Assembly: GCF_002947535.1 (NCBI RefSeq) | Contig: NZ_PUAP01000027.1 | Span: 62,001-126,000, forward strand | Reading direction: 5' to 3' | Length of the DNA: 64,000 bases | From: Enterococcus mundtii | GTDB lineage: Bacteria > Bacillota > Bacilli > Lactobacillales > Enterococcaceae | Part shown: piece after piece, positions 28,021-37,284 of the stretch | Layout of the letters: every line of letters starts with the position of its first letter | How positions within the stretch are numbered: position 1 is the first letter of the stretch | Position numbers and translations under genes: made by a program | The notes under the pieces: generated by a model | Database searches by the model: none | What the model saw: the letters and a program-made list of their open reading frames with translations, nothing else | Told to the model about the DNA's origin: nothing

Positions 28021-28380
28021 ATGGCACGTGTAAAAGGTGGAACAGTAACTCGTAAACGTCGCAAAAAAATGCTGAAATTAGCAAAAGGTTACTACGGTTC
28101 AAAACACACTTTATTTAAAACAGCAAAAGAACAAGTAATGAATTCATACAACTACGCATATCGCGATCGTCGTCAAAAGAAACGCGACTTCCGCAAATTG
28201 TGGATCGCTCGTATCAACGCAGCGGCTCGTATGAATGGCTTAAGCTACTCAAAATTGATGCACGGTTTGAAATTAGCTGAAATCGACATCAACCGCAAAA
28301 TGTTAGCTGACTTGGCTGTCCATGATGCAGCAGCATTTACTGCATTAGCTGACCAAGCAAAAGACGCTTTAAGCAAATAA
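28021..28380 (+). CDS. rplT: 50S ribosomal protein L20
   Basis: 119 aa, starting [20 protein letters not shown] and containing [28 protein letters not shown] in two parts of its helical N-domain. Besides its role in 50S assembly, free L20 binds the operon leader to repress it. It is the last gene of the operon. Confidence 0.98.
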   Translation: MARVKGGTVTRKRRKKMLKLAKGYYGSKHTLFKTAKEQVMNSYNYAYRDRRQKKRDFRKLWIARINAAARMNGLSYSKLMHGLKLAEIDINRKMLADLAVHDAAAFTALADQAKDALSK

Positions 28381-28387
28381 TCGAACT

Positions 28388-28437
28388 AACGTTGGTACAC
28401 CAACGTTTACCCCGCCTTTATTGAGCGGGGTTTTTAT
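28388..28437 (+). terminator. Terminator of the infC operon
   Basis: AACGTTGGT/ACCAACGTT forms a first hairpin, followed by CCCCGC/GCGGGG with a T-run. Confidence 0.85.
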
Positions 28438-28620
28438 TTTCATTAATTTGTTATTCCATAACGAATCACGTCTTTATTTTAAAGATCTAAAAGAATTTGA
28501 AAATTAATATAAATAAATTGACGAATAGTGTTCCTTGATTTAAGAGCATCCAACGATTTAAAATGTTATAATAATATTCATAAGTAATCACTTAAATAAT
28601 TGTTGGAAGGGAAGAACAAA

Positions 28621-30441
28621 ATGAATCGAATAATCGATAGTATCTGCAAACATAAGAAGATGATTGTGATAGTTTCTGTTTACGTAGTCATGGTCATCTT
28701 GAATTTTTTAACGCCATTGATTGCAGATGATATTGAATACATGTACAAAACAACAAGTTTTTCAACTATTCTCCATGACGAATATATGCAATACATGAAT
28801 TGGACAGGTCGATCAGTGGTCCATATCATTGCGCGTTTATTTTTATTGATGCCAAAAATCGTATTCAATTTTATGAATCCATTGATTTATGTATTACTAA
28901 CTATTTTGATCTATAAAATATCAACTAAAGATAATAAGAATTTTTATGTGTTTAAATATTTAATGATCAATTTGTTGATTTGGTTATTTGTCCCAACTTT
29001 CGGACAAACGATCTTATGGGAGACTGGAGCGGCAAATTATCTATGGGGTGGCATCCTCATTATTAGTTTCCTTTCTATGTATCACCGCTATTATACAAAT
29101 GGCCGAGAATTACCATTTAATCAACCGTTACAGATTATTTTTATGACAGTTTTAGGGATACTTGCCGGATGGTGTAATGAAAATACATCTGGTGGAGCAA
29201 TTCTTGTTGTTTTAGGGTATATCTATTTTATCTATAAAGAGAAAAGACCGTTTAAGGTATGGTTGTTTTCAGGCTTAGGTGGAGCAATCTTTGGATTATT
29301 GATGATGGTTGCGGCTCCAGGGAATGCGATACGAGCAACGTACTTTGACCGTAGTGCATGGTCGCTTCCTCACAAGCTATATTCTGGTTTTTCTACAATC
29401 ACACGAACTCTTTACGAAAACAGTTTGCAATTATTTGTTTTAGCGGCTATTTTAATTGCATTAGGTATTATTTTTAACCAACATAAAAACTGGTTCCGAC
29501 TTTCGTATGTATATGTACTTGCCGGACTAGCAACTATCTATGTATTGTCTCTTTCACCAACAGGACTTAACTGGGGGCGTTCATTTTTTGGAGGCGCATT
29601 GTATATTATCATTGCGATGTTAATCGAATGGCCAGATAAATTAACGAAGACGACAGCTGGAAGTTTTTATAGTGTGATCAGCTCAGTTCTCATTGTTCAG
29701 TTTTTATTTTCCTTTGTCTTAGGTGTGCATGGGATCATTCAGTCTTATCGTGATATCAACGAACAATATAGGTATGTGGAGAGCCAGAAAAAGCAAGGGA
29801 ATCTGAATTCTTTGATCGCTGATTTCAATGCAAATGAAGGGATGCCCTATCCAGCATATTCTAGCGCGCTGTCACACGTTGGCGCGAGCATAGACTCCCA
29901 GATCAACCGTTCAAATGCTAAATATTTTGACTTAGAGACGATTCGATCGGTTTCTAAAGATGCTTGGAATACGATTTATAAAAATGGAGATCCAACCTTG
30001 ATGAACATTTGGGATTATCAGGAATATCTAAAAGAATTAGAAGACTCAGATTATACAGTTCTGATTGCTGGTGCAGGGGAGTCCCAACAAATGAGTGAAG
30101 CTTTAGCAGTGGAAATAGCAAAACTTTTACCGGATCTTGATTTACAGAAGTTTACTCATGACTGGAATTTTACTGGTATTCATCAAGCGAATCAGAGTCC
30201 TATTCTTGCGCAAAATGAAAATTATAATGAGGTTAATCAAAAACTCACTGATAAGAACATCTCAATGGTTTCTAGTTTTACATCTTATGAGGAGCAACAA
30301 TTTTCTAGAATTAAAATCGACGGCGTTGATGTATCAAGAAATAAAACAGGTGTCAATATTATTGTATTATCTGAGGACGGTCGGATCATGGATGCGGTAA
30401 ACATCGCTTCAAATGAACAGGGAGTGACCGTTTCAAGATAA
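28621..30441 (+). CDS. Polytopic membrane protein, DUF6056-like
   Basis: A 606-aa protein with about ten membrane helices over the first 390 residues and a soluble extracytoplasmic C-terminal part of about 200 residues. Conserved-looking motifs are GAANYLWGG, GWCNENTSGG and MVAAPGNAIRATYF, characteristic of DUF6056-type proteins that resemble GT-C glycosyltransferases of the cell surface. Function unknown; a role in surface glycopolymers is possible. The ATG follows GGAAGGG; a TTG start 21 nt upstream is less likely. It is monocistronic with its own terminator. Confidence 0.75.
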   Translation: MNRIIDSICKHKKMIVIVSVYVVMVILNFLTPLIADDIEYMYKTTSFSTILHDEYMQYMNWTGRSVVHIIARLFLLMPKIVFNFMNPLIYVLLTILIYKISTKDNKNFYVFKYLMINLLIWLFVPTFGQTILWETGAANYLWGGILIISFLSMYHRYYTNGRELPFNQPLQIIFMTVLGILAGWCNENTSGGAILVVLGYIYFIYKEKRPFKVWLFSGLGGAIFGLLMMVAAPGNAIRATYFDRSAWSLPHKLYSGFSTITRTLYENSLQLFVLAAILIALGIIFNQHKNWFRLSYVYVLAGLATIYVLSLSPTGLNWGRSFFGGALYIIIAMLIEWPDKLTKTTAGSFYSVISSVLIVQFLFSFVLGVHGIIQSYRDINEQYRYVESQKKQGNLNSLIADFNANEGMPYPAYSSALSHVGASIDSQINRSNAKYFDLETIRSVSKDAWNTIYKNGDPTLMNIWDYQEYLKELEDSDYTVLIAGAGESQQMSEALAVEIAKLLPDLDLQKFTHDWNFTGIHQANQSPILAQNENYNEVNQKLTDKNISMVSSFTSYEEQQFSRIKIDGVDVSRNKTGVNIIVLSEDGRIMDAVNIASNEQGVTVSR

Positions 30442-30459
30442 ATATAGGATTTAAAGTAA

Positions 30460-30493
30460 AACACGTCTAAGCTTGCTTAGGTGTGTTTTTTTA
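30460..30493 (+). terminator. Rho-independent terminator
   Basis: ACACGTCTAAGC and GCTTAGGTGTGT arms with a 2-nt loop (TT) and a T-run. Confidence 0.85.
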
Positions 30494-30726
30494 TATCTAT
30501 CATTCTTCAATAAAATTTCTGTTATCTATAAATAGATTGAAATAACCCAATAAATAAAGTACATGATATTTTTTTGAAAAGAGAGGTGATCATTGCTTAT
30601 TTTTTATCTTAGATAGTAAATCTATTTATATAGTTAGCTAAATGAAATGTTTTTTGAAAAAACATTTTAGTAGCCCATAATGAATCTTCTTTAATCATAT
30701 GTCCTTGTTCTGTCGTCAATATTTAA

Positions 30727-30775
30727 TGAAAGCGATTTCTCGGTGAGGTAGAATGAACCCAACTGATATATCAGT
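30727..30775. promoter_or_regulatory. cre-like site and palindrome before the permease gene
   Basis: TGAAAGCGATTTCT (30727-30740) differs from the cre consensus in one position. A perfect 14-nt palindrome, ACTGATATATCAGT, follows at 30762-30775, 27 nt before the start codon. The 360-nt gap otherwise holds only the preceding terminator and AT-rich sequence. Confidence 0.55.
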
Positions 30776-30801
30776 GAGATGAAATAGAATGGAGTGAGTC
30801 T

Positions 30802-32139
30802 ATGAGTGAAATGATTATTGGTATGTTGTTGATTTTGTCGTTCTTCTTTATGGTTTGGTATTGTGTCAAAGGACTTAATTTGATGGTCGGTTTAGCGATC
30901 ATGGCGACGATTTGGATGGGGTTAGCGCTGATTGGTAATTTTTTCTCACAGAATGCCGCAATGGAAGGACAGTCAGTCATTGATGTGTTGACCCATGTAT
31001 ATGCTACTGGTCCAGCAGAGTATGCGAAATCAATTTTAGTGAATGTATTCTTTGGTGCTTTTTTTGGTCGAGTATTGGTAGATAGTGGGATAGCGGCTAC
31101 GTTGATTCGGAAAGTCGTGGAGCTTGGCGGTGATAAACCGCGGATCACGATGAGTCTTTTATGTCTTGTGACGGCAATTATTTTTATGTCGATGACCGGG
31201 ATTGGCCCAGTGATTTCGATTGCTGTCATCGTTTTACCGATCTTGATGTCGTTAGGAATTGCTGCACCAGTTGCTCTATTTGCATTCATGGGTTCGATCA
31301 TGGCAGGGATCTTTGCGAATATTGTCAATTTCAAGCAATATCAAACGATCTATGCGGGATTTAATTCTGCGGCTGAAAATTATACATACAATGATTACTT
31401 TCAAATCGGGATGATTGGCATGGTCGTGAGTTTAGTGATCGTTCTACTTGTAGCTAATATATCAATGAACCCGAAGAAACGCTATGCAATGGCGGCTGAA
31501 CTTCCACGAGAAGGTGGAGAGGCGCCTATGATTTCTTGGTTGGCAGTCGTTATACCTGTGTTAGGAGTGGTGGTGTTAGAAATCCCGATCATTCTTGGTT
31601 TTATGTTGGCAGGGATCTGGGCGTTGCTATTTACAGGGAAATTACGTGGGGGATACAAGGAGATCTGTCGGCAATTCGCTAAATTATTTACAGATGGAGC
31701 AACAGATGTGGCACCAATGGTTGGCTTTTTGATGACTTTAGCGATGTTCAATAATTCGGCGGTGTATGCTTCTTCTTATTTCTCTGCGATCCTTGGCGAT
31801 TTTATTCCCCAGACACCTGTTGTATTGGCACTTGCCTTTGCATTGTTGACCCCTCTCGGGTTTTTCCGTGGTCCGTTGAGTCTAGTCGGTTCGGGATCAG
31901 CGATTTTAGCAGTAGTTTTAGCAGTCAATCCGACGATGCCCGTGGCCTTTTTATTTCCACTATTTGCGACAACGACCATTGCGCCGCAGCATTTAGATAT
32001 CACTCAATCCTGGATTGCATGGGGATTAGGGTATACAAAGGTTTCCTCTCGTGAATTCATGAAAAAATCGATTCCGACAGGGTGGGCGATCGGTGTGATC
32101 GTCTGTATCTTGACGTTGATCCTTTATGGTAATTTTTGA
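30802..32139 (+). CDS. Ion-transporter-superfamily permease (GntP/CitMHS-like)
   Basis: A 445-aa protein with about 12 membrane segments. The layout, with a glycine-rich re-entrant region (MSMTGIGPVISIAVIVLPILMSLG) and a second one in the C-terminal half (LALLTPLGFFRGPLSLVGSG divided by helices), resembles carboxylate transporters of the ion transporter superfamily. The gene is followed after 36 nt by a HyuA-like enzyme, and an FCD-type GntR regulator lies at the end of the cluster. The substrate is probably an organic acid or a cyclic amide, but this is inference. Confidence 0.7.
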   Translation: MSEMIIGMLLILSFFFMVWYCVKGLNLMVGLAIMATIWMGLALIGNFFSQNAAMEGQSVIDVLTHVYATGPAEYAKSILVNVFFGAFFGRVLVDSGIAATLIRKVVELGGDKPRITMSLLCLVTAIIFMSMTGIGPVISIAVIVLPILMSLGIAAPVALFAFMGSIMAGIFANIVNFKQYQTIYAGFNSAAENYTYNDYFQIGMIGMVVSLVIVLLVANISMNPKKRYAMAAELPREGGEAPMISWLAVVIPVLGVVVLEIPIILGFMLAGIWALLFTGKLRGGYKEICRQFAKLFTDGATDVAPMVGFLMTLAMFNNSAVYASSYFSAILGDFIPQTPVVLALAFALLTPLGFFRGPLSLVGSGSAILAVVLAVNPTMPVAFLFPLFATTTIAPQHLDITQSWIAWGLGYTKVSSREFMKKSIPTGWAIGVIVCILTLILYGNF

Positions 32140-32175
32140 TAGGTATAGAAAGTAAAAAATTTGGAGGATGCAAAA

Positions 32176-34305
32176 ATGAAGCGTGCAGTAAGAATGGGCA
32201 TCGATGTAGGTGGTACCCATACAAAAGCAGTCGCAATCGACAATGCGACACATGAAATCATCGGTAAATCATCTGTCAAAACAACGCACCACCATCCAGA
32301 GGGGGTAGCTGCCGGGGTTGTACAATCGTTTCAAAATTGTTTGCAAGAAAATCTGATCAGCCCGGAAGATGTCGTTTTTGTCGCGCATTCCACGACCCAA
32401 GCAACAAATGCATTGATTGAAGGAGATGTGGCAAAAGTAGGAGTGATCGGAATGGCGAAGGGCGGGTTCGAAGGTTTTTTGGCGAAAAGACAAACTCGGT
32501 TAGCCCCGATCGATTTAGGGAATAATCGAAAAATAGACATCGCAAATGTCTTCTTGCCACTTAAACAACTGACAAACGAACGAGTGTTAGAGACGATTGC
32601 TACACTGAAAAAGGAACAGGCGGAAGTTTTGGTTTCTTCAATGGCTTTTGGCGTAGATAATAGTGAGTCGGAACAGGTCATTTATTCCCTTGCTTCGGAA
32701 CAAGGGATACCAACAACGATGGCTTCTGAGATCACTAAGCTTTATGGGTTGACGAGACGAACGCGAACGGCAGCGATCAATGCCTCGATTTTGCCTAAAA
32801 TGTTGGAGACAGCGACGTCGACTGAACGTTCGGTTAGAGCTGCCGGTGTCAATGTTCCTTTGATGATCATGCGTGGCGATGGTGGGGTAATGGAAATCGC
32901 TGAAATGAAGAAGCGGCCAGTTTTAACGATGCTTTCAGGACCAGCTGCCTCTGTCATGGGTTCTTTGATGTATTTACGTGCCTCGAATGGTGTGTATTTT
33001 GAAGTAGGAAGGACAACGACAAATATTGGTGTCATCAGAAATGGGCGTCCTGCCATCGATTACTCAGTGGTCGGCGGGCATGCGACCTATATTTCCTCTT
33101 TAGATGTTCGTGTCTTAGGTGTTGCCGGTGGTTCGATGGTTCGGGCAGATCGGACAGGGATTCTTGATGTAGGACCACGTTCTGCCCATATCGCCGGGTT
33201 GGATTATGCTGTATTCACACCGATTGAAAAAATCGATCAACCGAAAGTCGTCTTTTTCTCCCCTGTTGAAGGAGATCCGGCTGATTATGTCAAAGTAATT
33301 TTGGCAGACGGAAAAGAGGTCACTATCACCAATTCTTGTGCAGCGAATGTTCTTGGTCTTGTCCAAGAAGAACACTTTTCCTATGGTGATGCACAAGCCG
33401 CAAGAAAAGCCATGGAAGCTTTGGCTGCGTATTGTCAGACTACTGTGGAAGATATCGCTGAGCAGATCATGGCAAAAGCTTATGCAAAAATCGAACCAGT
33501 TATTTTGGAACTGGCAGAAAAATATCAATTGGAGAAAGAACAAATCTCTTTGGTGGGTGTAGGCGGTGGAGCAGCTTCCTTGATCACCTATTTTAGTCGG
33601 AAAATGGGTGTTAAGTACTCCATACCGGAAAATGCAGAAGTGATTTCTTCGATCGGTGTGGCATTAGCGATGGTGAGAGATGTAGTGGAACGGATCATTC
33701 CTTCACCAAGCAAAGAAGATATTCGAGGATTGAAAAATGAAGCGATGAATAAAGCAATCGAATCTGGCGCCACACCGGAATCGATTGAAGTCCATGTTGA
33801 AATTGATCCTCAAACCTCAAAAATCACGGCAATTGCCACAGGATCAACGGAAGTCAAAGCGACTGATTTAACAAAACAGATCAGTAAAAATGAGGCGTTG
33901 TCAATAGCGTCAGAAGACCTGCGGATGCCTCTAAAAGCTGTTTCCTTATTAGCGAATACTGACTTCTTCTATGTGATTGGGGAAAATAGTCCAGAACATT
34001 CGATCGGCGCATTACGGATCATCGACCAAAAAGGATTTATCAAAGTTCAAAGAGGGTATGCCAAATGTTTAAAAACCACAGCTGAACAATATCTCTTCGC
34101 TGTCCAACAGTTATGGGATGAACTTGCGGTCTATCAGACTGAACTGATTGCTCGTCCAGAATTTTATCTATGTATCGGCGCACGTGTCGCAGATTTTTCG
34201 GCGACAGAATTTGAACAATTACAACTCTTGATGGAGTTAGAAATCTCGATGTTAGATCCAGAGGAAGAAGTGATTGTGATTGCGGGGAATATCAAGCAAA
34301 AATAA
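32176..34305 (+). CDS. Hydantoinase/oxoprolinase family protein (HyuA-like)
   Basis: The actin-like ATPase fold of HyuA/oxoprolinase is shown by MGIDVGGTHTKAVAID at the N-terminus, AHSTTQATNALIEGD, the central TMLSGPAASVMGSLMYL and a C-terminal glycine motif, SLVGVGGGAASLI. These enzymes open lactam or hydantoin rings with ATP, or carboxylate ketones. Residues about 515-709 form an extra domain not expected in a minimal HyuA. No HyuB partner gene is present. The ATG at 32176 follows TTGGAGGA. The substrate is unknown. Confidence 0.85.
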   Translation: MKRAVRMGIDVGGTHTKAVAIDNATHEIIGKSSVKTTHHHPEGVAAGVVQSFQNCLQENLISPEDVVFVAHSTTQATNALIEGDVAKVGVIGMAKGGFEGFLAKRQTRLAPIDLGNNRKIDIANVFLPLKQLTNERVLETIATLKKEQAEVLVSSMAFGVDNSESEQVIYSLASEQGIPTTMASEITKLYGLTRRTRTAAINASILPKMLETATSTERSVRAAGVNVPLMIMRGDGGVMEIAEMKKRPVLTMLSGPAASVMGSLMYLRASNGVYFEVGRTTTNIGVIRNGRPAIDYSVVGGHATYISSLDVRVLGVAGGSMVRADRTGILDVGPRSAHIAGLDYAVFTPIEKIDQPKVVFFSPVEGDPADYVKVILADGKEVTITNSCAANVLGLVQEEHFSYGDAQAARKAMEALAAYCQTTVEDIAEQIMAKAYAKIEPVILELAEKYQLEKEQISLVGVGGGAASLITYFSRKMGVKYSIPENAEVISSIGVALAMVRDVVERIIPSPSKEDIRGLKNEAMNKAIESGATPESIEVHVEIDPQTSKITAIATGSTEVKATDLTKQISKNEALSIASEDLRMPLKAVSLLANTDFFYVIGENSPEHSIGALRIIDQKGFIKVQRGYAKCLKTTAEQYLFAVQQLWDELAVYQTELIARPEFYLCIGARVADFSATEFEQLQLLMELEISMLDPEEEVIVIAGNIKQK

Positions 34306-34684
34306 ACTAGATGAGTTGATTTTAAAATTACGGACGATTTCTGATGAACAGTGGTGTGATTATCAATTTCAACGAGAGCTTTTAGTAGAGAAGGTCTCGC
34401 TTTCTGAACAACAAAGATGGGGGGCACTAGCGAGAGAATGTGGAAAGACGCTAGCTGAAACGATCAACCGAAAGTATTGTACAAGGAATATTCAAGAACT
34501 ATGGCGATTTTTTGGGTATCGTCATCAGTCTAAGATCCGAGCATTGAGTGAAATTGCAGCAATGAGTTTTTCGGAGAAGTTGAATAACGTGGGATTCTCA
34601 CCATATGTGTTAGAAGTCGCTATGACTTGGCCATATGATCCGCAATTGTGTGAGCATCTCGTCCAGTCATTTCAGTCGTTTTGA
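34280..34684 (+). CDS. Hypothetical protein at the end of the permease-HyuA operon
   Basis: A charged, soluble protein of up to 134 aa with no recognised domain. Its frame opens within the end of the HyuA gene. The possible starts are TTG codons at 34280 and 34316, neither with a good ribosome-binding site, so translational coupling is likely. Features include QFQRELLVEKVSLSEQQRWG and a Trp/Cys-containing C-terminus (MTWPYDPQLCEHLVQSF). It may be a subunit or accessory factor of the HyuA-like enzyme. Confidence 0.6.
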   Translation: MRGISSKNKLDELILKLRTISDEQWCDYQFQRELLVEKVSLSEQQRWGALARECGKTLAETINRKYCTRNIQELWRFFGYRHQSKIRALSEIAAMSFSEKLNNVGFSPYVLEVAMTWPYDPQLCEHLVQSFQSF

Positions 34685-34689
34685 ATAAG

Positions 34690-34735
34690 AAAGGCATAGT
34701 CCTTCCTGAAAGTTCGGGAGGCTACGCCTTTTTTC
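34690..34735. terminator. Bidirectional terminator
   Basis: AAGGCATAG/CTACGCCTT arms with inner CCTTCC/GGGAGG pairing and a T-run, between converging genes. Confidence 0.75.
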
Positions 34736-34736
34736 A

Positions 34737-35414
34737 TCATGCTTCAGAAGAGATTGTTTCAAAATAACTCGGATAATGTAGAATCACTTGTTCTTGTTCC
34801 TCAATGATCATATGGAGGTGGAGGTTACAAAGGAAGCCTACTTCATCAAGTGAATGTTCTTTCATAGATTTCAACAGGAGTTGATGTTCATCTAATACAC
34901 GGCCCCAATCTAATTCGGAAATCGTCAAGCGTAACCAACGGAAACGATCTAAATGAGTACTATAGCTTTCAAGCCAAGTCCATATTTCTTCTTTGCCCGC
35001 GACTTTGTAACACATTTGATGAAAGGCTTTATCTAAAAGAAAGAAGGTTTTTTTGTCTTGTGCTAAGATTGCTTGATCTGTCTGTTCTAAAATCATCTCC
35101 AAGCGCTGATGCGCTCTATCGTTCATTTTAGCACTGCACTCTTGTAAAATCGGTTGTTCTAATTTTTCTCGCATGTAACGTGCCAAGTCTGCGGAACGTA
35201 TGTCGATTTTTGAGATATATGTACCGGATTGAGGAATCGTTTTGATCAATTCCTGATTTCTAAGTTGGATCAATGCTTCCCGAATCGGCGTGCGTCCGAT
35301 TGCTAATTGTTCTTCTAAAAATCTGTCAGAAAGCTTACTCCCCGGAGCTAATTCAGAATAGATGATTTGTTGCCTGATAGCTTCGTATGCTTGTTGTTGC
35401 AAATTGTTCCCCAT
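34737..35414 (-). CDS. GntR family transcriptional regulator, FCD (FadR-like) subfamily
   Basis: 225 aa. The N-terminal winged helix is clear (AYEAIRQQIIYSELAPGSKLSD and RTPIREALIQLRNQELI), followed by an all-helical FCD domain with histidines that can bind metal or a carboxylate (KAFHQMCYKVAG, DEHQLLLKSM, LHLHMIIEE). It converges on the permease-HyuA operon and probably controls it in response to an organic acid. A perfect palindrome lies just upstream of its start. Confidence 0.88.
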   Translation of the reverse strand: MGNNLQQQAYEAIRQQIIYSELAPGSKLSDRFLEEQLAIGRTPIREALIQLRNQELIKTIPQSGTYISKIDIRSADLARYMREKLEQPILQECSAKMNDRAHQRLEMILEQTDQAILAQDKKTFFLLDKAFHQMCYKVAGKEEIWTWLESYSTHLDRFRWLRLTISELDWGRVLDEHQLLLKSMKEHSLDEVGFLCNLHLHMIIEEQEQVILHYPSYFETISSEA

Positions 35415-35433
35415 AGAACACCCCTTTCAAAAA

Positions 35434-35450
35434 GCTATACCTAGTATAGC
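35434..35450. promoter_or_regulatory. Operator-like palindrome before the FCD regulator
   Basis: GCTATAC-CTA-GTATAGC, a perfect 7+3+7 inverted repeat 20 nt upstream of the start codon. It has the form of FCD-GntR operators and suggests autoregulation. Confidence 0.6.
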
Positions 35451-35510
35451 ATATCCTTTCCTGAGAATAGAGTAAGGGAGGGGACGAGCTGATCAGCGAA
35501 CAGAAACACA

Positions 35511-35542
35511 AAAATAGAGCCGCAAACGATTGGTTTGTCGAC
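35511..35542 (-). terminator. Probable terminator of the 55-aa gene
   Basis: On the minus strand AGAGTCGACAAAC and GTTTGCGGCTCT pair imperfectly around CAATC and are followed by ATTTTT. Confidence 0.5.
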
Positions 35543-35597
35543 TCTTTTCAATACATATCCATGGGGCGAACATCTCATCCTTTCACGAAAGCAACAG

Positions 35598-35765
35598 TCA
35601 ATCTGGGCGAACTTCCTGCAGTTGTTTGACACGACCACCGATTTGATTGGCAAAGGTTTCTGATTCTTTTTTGTCTTTGAAGACAAGCAAGGTTTCCGGG
35701 TTTTTTTCACGTGTGCGACAGCCAGTTTTATCAATATAACCGTGTAGTACTTTCACGACATACAT
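35598..35765 (-). CDS. Small 55-aa conserved-looking protein
   Basis: Begins MYVVKVLHGYIDKTG and ends GRVKQLQEVRPD; in between are a short basic stretch (CRTREKNPET) and LLVFKDKKESETFANQIGG. AGGTGA lies 6 nt before the ATG and a hairpin follows the stop. The composition is typical of a folded small soluble protein rather than of chance translation. Function unknown. Confidence 0.75.
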   Translation of the reverse strand: MYVVKVLHGYIDKTGCRTREKNPETLLVFKDKKESETFANQIGGRVKQLQEVRPD

Positions 35766-35841
35766 TATAATCACCTGCTTTTTTTCTTTCCATTATACAA
35801 ATCGGGGGTTAAAAGGCAAGAATAAACACTTATTTTTTCTT

Positions 35842-36300
35842 TTATTTCATTTCTGTTGCAGAATCAGGGGCTGCGTCGATGTTTGCGTAAGTTTTAAACA
35901 GTCGATCCAAGTTAGGATTGACACGACCTAGTTTGACTAAACGTTGGTTTTCTGCAAGCAAGAAACAGTGTTGGCTTGTTCCAGTCGTCCGTAAACGTTG
36001 ATCTTCTGTACCGTAGATCTCGTAACGAAAATTCAACCGTGTGCCTGTATAGCTTTCGATCATTGGTTTAATCAAAATTTTGTCTCCATAACGGATCATT
36101 TCTTTGTATTCACAACTTACGCCTAGTACAGGTATGATGATGCCTTGTTCTTCGATTTTCTTGTAACTAAAATCTAAGTGTTCTAATAAAGCAACGCGTG
36201 CTTCTTCGAACCAGCGGATATAGTTGCTGTGGTGAATGATACCCATTTGATCGGTTTCGTAATAAAAAGGCTCTCTAAGGTAGCCGGTATATTTTTCCAT
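35842..36300 (-). CDS. Acyl-CoA thioesterase, YbgC/FadM hotdog family
   Basis: 152 aa with the hotdog-fold catalytic motif YETDQMGIIHHSNYIRWFEEAR, whose Asp is the general base of 4-hydroxybenzoyl-CoA-thioesterase-like enzymes. It hydrolyses acyl-CoA; the chain length is unknown. It lies 14 nt after nnrD on the same strand, probably in one transcript. Confidence 0.88.
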   Translation of the reverse strand: MEKYTGYLREPFYYETDQMGIIHHSNYIRWFEEARVALLEHLDFSYKKIEEQGIIIPVLGVSCEYKEMIRYGDKILIKPMIESYTGTRLNFRYEIYGTEDQRLRTTGTSQHCFLLAENQRLVKLGRVNPNLDRLFKTYANIDAAPDSATEMK

Positions 36301-36314
36301 TGTGATGCTCCTTC

Positions 36315-37142
36315 TTATCTTTGACTAAAATAATGCATCCATCTTGGGATCTGCTGACTGATTTCAGTTGGTAAAACGACATATCGCTCTTTTGCTAATT
36401 GGTCGCCGATAAAGCTATGCAAATAGACAGCGGCACTGATCGTTTGGTCATTTTTTGGAAACTGAGCTAAAAAACCAGTAATCATACCAGCTAACGTATC
36501 CCCCATGCCACCTATTGCCATGGCTGGTGAACCTGCTGTATTGTAATAGATCCCATTTTGCCCATAGATCGTTGTTTGATGACTTTTTAAAACAAGTGAT
36601 GCACCTAATTCTTGTTGCTTCAGCTGATTATTTTCTCTAGACTGTTCCTCTAAACTCAATCCGCTGACACGTTGCCATTCCATTTGATGGGGTGTGAGAA
36701 CGGTGTGCTCTGGATAAGGAAGATCCAGGGAATGCGTAGCGAGCAATGTCAAAGCAGAACCGTCAATGACTAACCATTGTTTTTTTGTTTGGTTGGTCAA
36801 GACAAATTGCAGAAGTTCAAGGCTTTGTTGATTGGTTCCTAATCCCGGACCAATTAGTAAGACATCCGCATCTTCAAAAGCCGAATACCATGTTTCTTTA
36901 TTTGTCCAATCCCCCACCATTGCTTCTGGTAAATGACTATGGACGGCCACATGATTATTAGGATCTGTTACAACAGTTGTCAAGCCAGCCCCACTATGGA
37001 CAGCTGCTAAAGCGCTCATGATGATCGCACCACCGAATTGCTCGTTTCCGCCAATCAACAGGACTTTACCAAATGTACCTTTATGAGATTCGATGGGGCG
37101 AGGAGTAATCACTTGTTGGAGTAATTGTTCATTTAGTTCCAT
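36315..37142 (-). CDS. nnrD: ADP-dependent NAD(P)H-hydrate dehydratase
   Basis: Repairs hydrated NAD(P)H. It is a ribokinase-like protein of 275 aa with GKVLLIGGNEQFGGAIIMSA near the N-terminus, VLLIGPGLGTN, VLTPHQMEW and the catalytic GGMGDTLAGMITGFLAQ. The epimerase half (NnrE) is not fused, as in many Firmicutes. GGAGG precedes the ATG. It is divergent from pepV. Confidence 0.93.
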   Translation of the reverse strand: MELNEQLLQQVITPRPIESHKGTFGKVLLIGGNEQFGGAIIMSALAAVHSGAGLTTVVTDPNNHVAVHSHLPEAMVGDWTNKETWYSAFEDADVLLIGPGLGTNQQSLELLQFVLTNQTKKQWLVIDGSALTLLATHSLDLPYPEHTVLTPHQMEWQRVSGLSLEEQSRENNQLKQQELGASLVLKSHQTTIYGQNGIYYNTAGSPAMAIGGMGDTLAGMITGFLAQFPKNDQTISAAVYLHSFIGDQLAKERYVVLPTEISQQIPRWMHYFSQR

Positions 37143-37284
37143 GGGAAAGCCTCCTTTTTTTCATTATAGCTTATAATATTTATGGAAAAAACTGTTTCGT
37201 TTATCCGTTGTCTGATTTTTTAAACAATTCGCCTGATTTATGTTATGATGAACTCGTAGACTGAATGAGTGGAGGAGTAACTTT

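Noticed and set aside
33115-33543. 142-codon frame opposite the HyuA-like gene
   Set aside because: Antisense to a gene with clear family motifs and with a composition typical of shadow frames.
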